Origin: Poa pratensis | Taxonomy: Eukaryota > Streptophyta > Magnoliopsida > Poales > Poaceae | Length of the DNA stretch: 64,000 nt | Assembly (NCBI GenBank): GCA_947311845.1 | Contig: CAMZMU010000049.1 | Coordinates: forward strand, 4,478,421-4,542,420 | Direction: 5' to 3' | Shown here: positions 58,689 through 64,000 of the stretch, piece by piece | Layout of the letters: each line of letters begins with the position of its first letter | Position numbering within the stretch: the first letter of the stretch is position 1 | The notes under the pieces: generated by a model | The model's database searches: none | Seen by the model: only the letters and a program-made list of their open reading frames with translations | Told to the model about the DNA's origin: nothing | Program-made: the position numbers and the translations under genes

Positions 58689-60621
58689 GTACGCGTATAC
58701 TGACAGTTCGCTCATTTCTATATTCGCTCCATGTCAGTTCTTTGTATATCCATATTTCGCTTTCTTTTATTTGTTCTTGCTTGTGGTGTTTATTTTCTCA
58801 AAACCCAAAAATACCAAAAATATTTTCGTTGTTTCTCTATGCTTTTATTTTAGTAATTCGAGTTGTAGTTTTATTTTGTCTTTTTGATTTTCGAGTTGAT
58901 ATTCAAAAAACCCAAAAATATTTTCCTTTTTATTTGCTTCTTCCTTGCTTTGTTTTAAAATTCGAAAACACCAAAAATATTTGTTGTTCTTCTTGGTTTT
59001 GTATAGTTCTTTTCAGATTCAACAGCCGTCTGTGACTCCACCTGGAGCTTGGTTTTCATTTTATATCATTCAAGTCATGCGAGCGAAGGGCAATAATGAC
59101 GATATTCGACAACTTGATGTGGTGAGAGGCTGGTATGAACCGTATTTGTTTTCATTTTTGTACACATACCTGTCCATATGATTGCGCTTAGTAGTTATGG
59201 TATGGGCTATGTTACTTGATGAATGCTTGATAGCCATGTTTTCTCATGATTAATCCTAATCTCCTGAAGGTGCACCATATGTCATATAGTTATTTGCATG
59301 CATTGTTTTATTCGTAGAGTGGTATTGTAGTGTGGTATCCTCCTCTGAATGTTTTACTTGATTCGACTTGGCACATGCTTACACATGTTTATGACTCAAA
59401 ACAAAAGTCAAGCCTCGACGATCTATTGTGACTCAGAGTTTCTGTATCACTTTTATGCCACTGCTAATTTTATTCTGTCGCAAGTATGATTATGACAGTT
59501 GTGCTCTCTTGTTGTCGCTTCCCCGTCTATTGCTAGCCTTCACCTGTACTAAGCGGGAATGCTGCTTGTGCATCCAAAATCCTGAAAACCAAGTTATTCC
59601 AAAGAGTCCACTATAAATTCCTATGCATGGTTTTAAACCATTCCAAGTAAATTTCTTCGTGTGCTATCTTTAACTATTCAAAATTGTACAATCCCTTTTT
59701 GTGTCACTGCGTGTAGCTCATAAGGATGTGGTAGTAGAACTTGTCATCTTCCATGCTAAATGATTTCCAAGGACAAGTAGCTTCATCTGCTTGTCCACTT
59801 TTATTTTTGCAAAAGAGCTGGTTAGTCCACCTATCATTTAATATTAAAATAGACACTCCTCCACGGTGATTGTTGGTCGGCACCCGAGGATTCGGTTAGC
59901 CATGGTTTGTGGAAGAAAAGGTTGGGAGGAGTGTCAAAAATCTGTAAGCATGATATAATGCAAACTATATGAATTTTCGGAACCGCTCTAAAAGTTGGTT
60001 AGTTATGGAAGATGACAAGAACTCTATCGCGGATTTGTTGACACTTGCAACCACTTCTCAAAATATTATTTTTACACTCTTTATATGCCTTCGGGAACTA
60101 ACAAGCTCTAGCACACGATTTAATCCCTGCTTCCCTCTGCGAAGGGCCTATCTTTTATTTTAATGTTGAGTCACCATCCTTCTTTAAAGCACTTCTTTGA
60201 GAGCATGACTGTCATTCTTAGTGAAATGTGCTTGTCCCAGAATAGGTTAGTAGTGACATAGCTTGATGCTTTTATCTTTGATAAGCTTTATTTCTAGTCT
60301 GCCTGTAAACTTCAGAGGTGCCTGGGCATTTATGTTTTGCTGCACACATTCGGGCAAGCGAGATACCACTTTGCCATACCCAATTACGAACATTGCAATC
60401 CTGCACTTAGTTATATGCCATGTTGTTTACCTTTAGTATGTTAGAATCTTTTCATGGCTGCATATTTATCAAGCTTTTATCTTATGCATATCTCCTATCA
60501 TGAGCTAGTAAGTATAATCATAATTCAAGTATGTATACATCATATGAAGCAATTGTGTTCGTAAAAGTTTCTTTATCGCGTTCAGTTTGTCAACTGAATT
60601 GCTTGAGGACAAGCAATAAGC
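58689..60621 (+). other. long non-coding 3' region of retrotransposon C
   Basis: 1.9 kb without a credible ORF. It has T-rich runs with repeated AAAACCCAAAAATA/CACCAAAAATA phrases (58798-58985), then unique-looking sequence to GAGGACAAGCAATAAGC just before the PPT. Confidence 0.65.
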
Positions 60622-60637
60622 TAAGCTTGGGGGGAGT
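60622..60637 (+). promoter_or_regulatory. polypurine tract of retrotransposon C
   Basis: TAAGCTTGGGGGGAGT directly precedes the 3' LTR. Confidence 0.9.
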
Positions 60638-62043
60638 TGATACGTCCAAAACGTATCTACTTTTCCGAACACTTTTGCTGTTGTTTTACCTCTAACTTGT
60701 ATGATTTGGATGCAACTAACATGGACTAACGCTGTTTTCAGCAGAATTGCCCTGGTGTCTTCTTTTTGTGCAGAAAAGTCAACTTTCGAGAAAAACTCCG
60801 AAAACAATTGCGATCGTCATATTTCACCGGAAGACCCACGGAGCCAGAAGGGGAGTCGGAGAGGCCACACCAGGCAGCCACGCCATAGCTGGGCGCGGCT
60901 GGGGGTGGGGCCGCGCCCAAGTGTGGCGTGGCCACCTCGGTCGCCCCCCGACGCTCCCCTTTGGACTATATATTGCCCTTGACCTAAATATCGAGGGGGG
61001 TTCGACCATATTTCGCGAAACACATCCACGCTCCGCCGCCGCCGCGATCTCTATTCCGGGGATCAGAAGTTCCGTTCTGGCACCCTGCCGGGACGGGGAT
61101 TCGGAGGAGATCATCACCATCGTCATCACCACCGCCTCTCCATCAACCATCAATGATTCCCCCATCCATGTGTGAGTAGTTCCCTGCTGTAGGCTGAGGG
61201 GATGGTAGGGATTGGATGAGATTGTTCATGTAATAAGTTGCCAGATTGTTAGGGCATGGTGCCTAGTATCCATTGTTAGTGCTATTTATCATTGTTGCAA
61301 CTTGTTGTGCTTAATGCTTGCCACTAGGGCCCGAGTGCCATGATCTCAGATCTGAACATGTTGTTGATGCATGAGAATAATTATGTTTTAGATCATATCT
61401 GCAAGTTGTTTTCACCTGTTATTGTCCGGAACCCGAGGCCCCGGAGTGACAGCAACCGGGATAACTGGAGGGGATGGCTTTGACTTGAGGATTACGTGTG
61501 TTCACGGAGTGTTAATGCATTGCTCCGGTACTTTATTAAAAGGAGTACCTTAATTGCCAGTAGTTTCCCTTGAGGCCCCGCTGCAAACGGGCTGGCAGGA
61601 CAGTAGATGTTGTGCAAGTTTCTCATTGCGAGCACGTACGACTATATACGGAACACATGCCTATGTTTGACTAGTACTAGGATGCTTTTATAATTGTTTA
61701 CCTGCAAATGCCCTGAGTTATGATTATTACATGAGCGCTCTTATCCATGCAACGCCCGTACATCCGTCCCTATGCCTACAGTACTTTTAATCCTGCTGTT
61801 TACTGAAATTACTGCTGCTGTCTTTGTTACACTGTTGCTGCTATTACTTTGTTACTACTGCTGTTATATCACCGTTGCTACTGATAATCTGTGTCGAGGA
61901 AGTCTACTTTCAGGTGCAGCTGAACTGACAATTCATCTGTTAAGGCTTATATTTATTCTTTGGCTCCCCTTGTGTCGAATCAATAAATTTGGGTTTTACT
62001 TCCCTCGAAGACTGTTGCGATCCCCTATACTTGTGGGTCATCA
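60638..62043 (+). repeat. 3' LTR of retrotransposon C
   Basis: Same length (1406 bp) and, by eye, the same sequence as 52493-53898. Followed by the AGGAC target duplication. Confidence 0.95.
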
Positions 62044-62204
62044 AGGACAGAAGAGCGGTTCGCGCCGTCCGCGGCCGATGCAAACCTGGCCCAAATTTGG
62101 GCCGAGAATGGGTCGCGGCGGACAGAAAAACGGACCGCCGCATTGGGCCTTGATTTTGGCTCACGCGGACTGGAACGGACACGCGTGGATTCGATGCGTC
62201 GGCC

Positions 62205-63765
62205 TGTTGGAGTCATCCTCACCACCAAACCCCGGCTGCACCTGTGCGGCACCAGCTTCCACATCATCCAAGGCAAAGTGGCAATGCATCCTTGAGATTA
62301 TTGATTTTTTTTACTGAATTAAAATTTGAATGTCAGAAATATGTTTTGAAAATAAAACTGTTGAGTATTTTATTTAATGAACTTTGAATTTTGATTAAAA
62401 AAAATTTGAAATGGCTTTTTTGGTTAGTGAAAAATAAATTTTGATGCTGCTGTAATTATCGGAATATGCATTTATTTTTCTAATAATATGGAGTTTTTGT
62501 GAGATTTAAAAATGCATTTAGGACCTATTGTGTATGGAGGCCTCACAACATTGGTTAGTTTGTCACAAGGAACAAGGGCACTAGGCATGCTCTTCTAGAG
62601 CCAACTTAATTAGATTTGAACAGTTCGAAAGAGGCAAATACATGGAAGTAGTAACAATTAAATGGAAGACTTATCTAGTGCAATGAAATGTCCATGGAGC
62701 AATTTATTTTGAAATTATCAAAATTCATATTTTTGAAATTTAAAAAAAATCTGAAAAAAAATATGGGACATAGACAGCGATGCATTATATATAGCAAGTT
62801 AGCAACGCGCAAAATCTCAACTCAAAATAATTTATATTCTGCTCTACAAAAAAAAAATCTGACATATTTGGGAGAGTTGAAATTTCACACTGTTCGCTAC
62901 TTTCAAATGTTAGACTTTATCATTTTTGTGCAGTCCAAAATATAAGATATTTTCAGTTGGATTTTACACGTTGGTGAAATACAACATTGTCTACGTACAA
63001 AATTGTTTTTCAAATTTTTTTTGAAACTTCAAAATATAATTTGCGATTTTTTCAAAATAAATTGCTCTCTGGACCACCGGTTCCATTTGTCCACCCTTAA
63101 TAGGTACACCTCACGTATTTCATCTCCACAGCTCACAAGAGAAACTGCAGTTTCTTTCTAGCTAGTAGTACTTACATGTGAAACACTAGCTAGTAGGCTG
63201 ACTAAATATCATCCCACATGCATGATTGCTTGGTACTTTGTCTCGTGATAATGATATTTCTGGCGATATCAAGTAGCCTTCGTTCTTGACAAAAATGTCG
63301 AGATCGGTAGGATTAAATTTATCAGAAACAAGTTGACCGAGAGGCGTTCCACAAAGATCATGGCGCTTGTAAGTGCAGTGTACCAATCATCCTGTCAGAG
63401 CATAGTGCATTTCTGTCTTAAGCTGTACCCTAGTAAACTGAAGTAGAGGGTACAGTGCATTTCTAGCTAGGATTAGCACTGTATGGTACATTTATTGCTA
63501 CAAGTTGTCGTACATAAAAATAGTACAGTACACAGGGTACAAACTTATGACAAAAGCCGGATAAGAGCAAAATACATGGAAACACAAGATGTCACTCTAG
63601 AGCAAACAAGCTTAGATAAATACGTGGAATATATTCAGTAATATGTGTATGCACTCACCGTGACGTCAAATGGGCCCACACATTATCGTTTATTACAGGG
63701 AACTAGTCATGCCCTGTTAGAACCGACTACAGGAACAACTACAGGTTCATTCTTATTACATCTCA
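62205..63765. other. AT-rich intergenic sequence
   Basis: No gene recognised. Short direct repeats such as GTACAGTGCATTTCT/ATAGTGCATTTCTG and AGCTAGTAG lie near 63160-63480. A 66-codon minus-strand ORF (63186-63386) has no known domain. Confidence 0.5.
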
Positions 63766-63926
63766 CAGTGGTGGCGTATCCAGACCCAATGGCCTAGGAT
63801 GGTCCACGAGAAGAACCATTCATATGAATATATTTATTTTAAAACTGTTCCCCTATGATATATACTGGCAATGGGAAAATTTCAGGTCCATGAATCACCC
63901 TGGCCGTCCCTTAGCCACGCCACTGG
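63766..63926. mobile_element. hAT-type MITE (probable)
   Basis: CAGTGGTGGCGTATCCAGAC on the left and, inverted from the right, CCAGTGGCGTGGCTAAGGGA resemble the ends of the hAT elements at 14427 and 31539. The interior is AT-rich. No 8-bp TSD was found. Confidence 0.55.
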
Positions 63927-64000
63927 CTCGTAGCTTGGTTTTCGCACACCCACTTATAGTTTATCTAGTGACTAGTACACCTCATGTACTCCATATCCAC

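Larger units (their letters stand above)
52493..62043 (+). mobile_element. Ty3-gypsy LTR retrotransposon C, young, gag-protease only
   Basis: LTRs at 52493-53898 and 60638-62043 are both 1406 bp, and I found no difference between them. The TSD is AGGAC (52488-52492 and 62044-62048). The internal region has a PBS, a gag-protease ORF, an accessory ORF and two polypurine tracts, but no reverse transcriptase, RNase H or integrase. The LTR start TGATACGTCCAAAACGTATC recalls an abundant Triticeae gypsy family (Fatima-like, named from memory). Confidence 0.95.
50551..62204 (-). mobile_element. PIF/Harbinger transposon split by retrotransposon C
   Basis: The left part (50551-52492) holds a minus-strand Harbinger transposase gene. 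The right part (62049-62204) holds its upstream end; together they make about 2.1 kb. The motif GGCCGACGCA starts the left end (50551-50560) and is found inverted at the right end (62195-62204). It also occurs a second time at 50647-50656. The subterminal sequence on both sides is rich in GGAC/GTCC and GCGG words. A 3-bp TSD could not be confirmed (TAA on the left, TTG on the right), so the exact ends are approximate. Confidence 0.75.

Noticed and set aside
63186..63386. 66-codon minus-strand ORF with LCGTPLGQLV
   Set aside because: It faintly recalls the end of an LRR receptor ectodomain, but has no leucine-rich repeats and no neighbouring exon.

Overview
This is nuclear DNA from a grass, most likely a transposon-rich Pooideae genome (Triticeae or a near relative). 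The evidence is three spliced plant genes or gene remnants, Poaceae-type Ty3-gypsy, Ty1-copia, CACTA, PIF/Harbinger, hAT and Helitron elements, and a Ty3-gypsy primer-binding site matching the plant tRNA-Asp 3' end. Species was not determined. No tRNA, rRNA or CRISPR locus was seen.

Layout. 1-4236 is the 3' half of a Ty3-gypsy element (protease end, non-coding tail, 3' LTR). It sits inside the 3' part of a Ty1-copia element of SIRE/Maximus type (4237-8894). 8895-10544 is intergenic with a miniature SMART/TRIM retrotransposon. A gene island follows. (1) A decayed tandem kinase-pseudokinase gene lies on the minus strand (10545-13619). (2) A spacer of nested mobile DNA holds an hAT element with a perfect 8-bp TSD, a Helitron carrying the first two exons of an ATG18-type autophagy gene, a LINE tail, a MITE and an A-tailed retroposon. 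(3) A complete RIN4-like immune-regulator gene lies on the plus strand (21444-23512). (4) Tail to tail with it is COG2, a Golgi tethering-complex subunit (24061-29366, minus, 12 exons, with one frame break).

From 32237 to 50468 one 18.2-kb CACTA element runs between matching AGA target duplications. It keeps its TIRs, subterminal GCCGTCGGC palindromes and a TNPA-like gene, but no TNPD transposase was seen. Inside it are a 95-bp tandem array, a 352-bp tandem array and a 10.5-kb LTR retrotransposon (35038-45498, TSD AATCT) that landed in the 352-bp array. That retrotransposon has 3.7-kb near-identical LTRs around a wrecked pol. Just to the right, a PIF/Harbinger element (about 50551-62204) was split by a very young Ty3-gypsy element (52493-62043, TSD AGGAC, no LTR difference seen). 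This gypsy element encodes only gag-protease and an accessory ORF. The last 1.8 kb is non-coding with one hAT-type MITE.

Biology. Only RIN4 looks intact. The tandem kinase has a one-base deletion plus a stop in its first kinase domain, and COG2 has one frame-changing indel; both should be checked against reads. The noteworthy systems are the tandem kinase-pseudokinase remnant next to RIN4, the Helitron gene capture, and two recently moved retrotransposons that lack a usable reverse transcriptase and so imply a partner element acting in trans.
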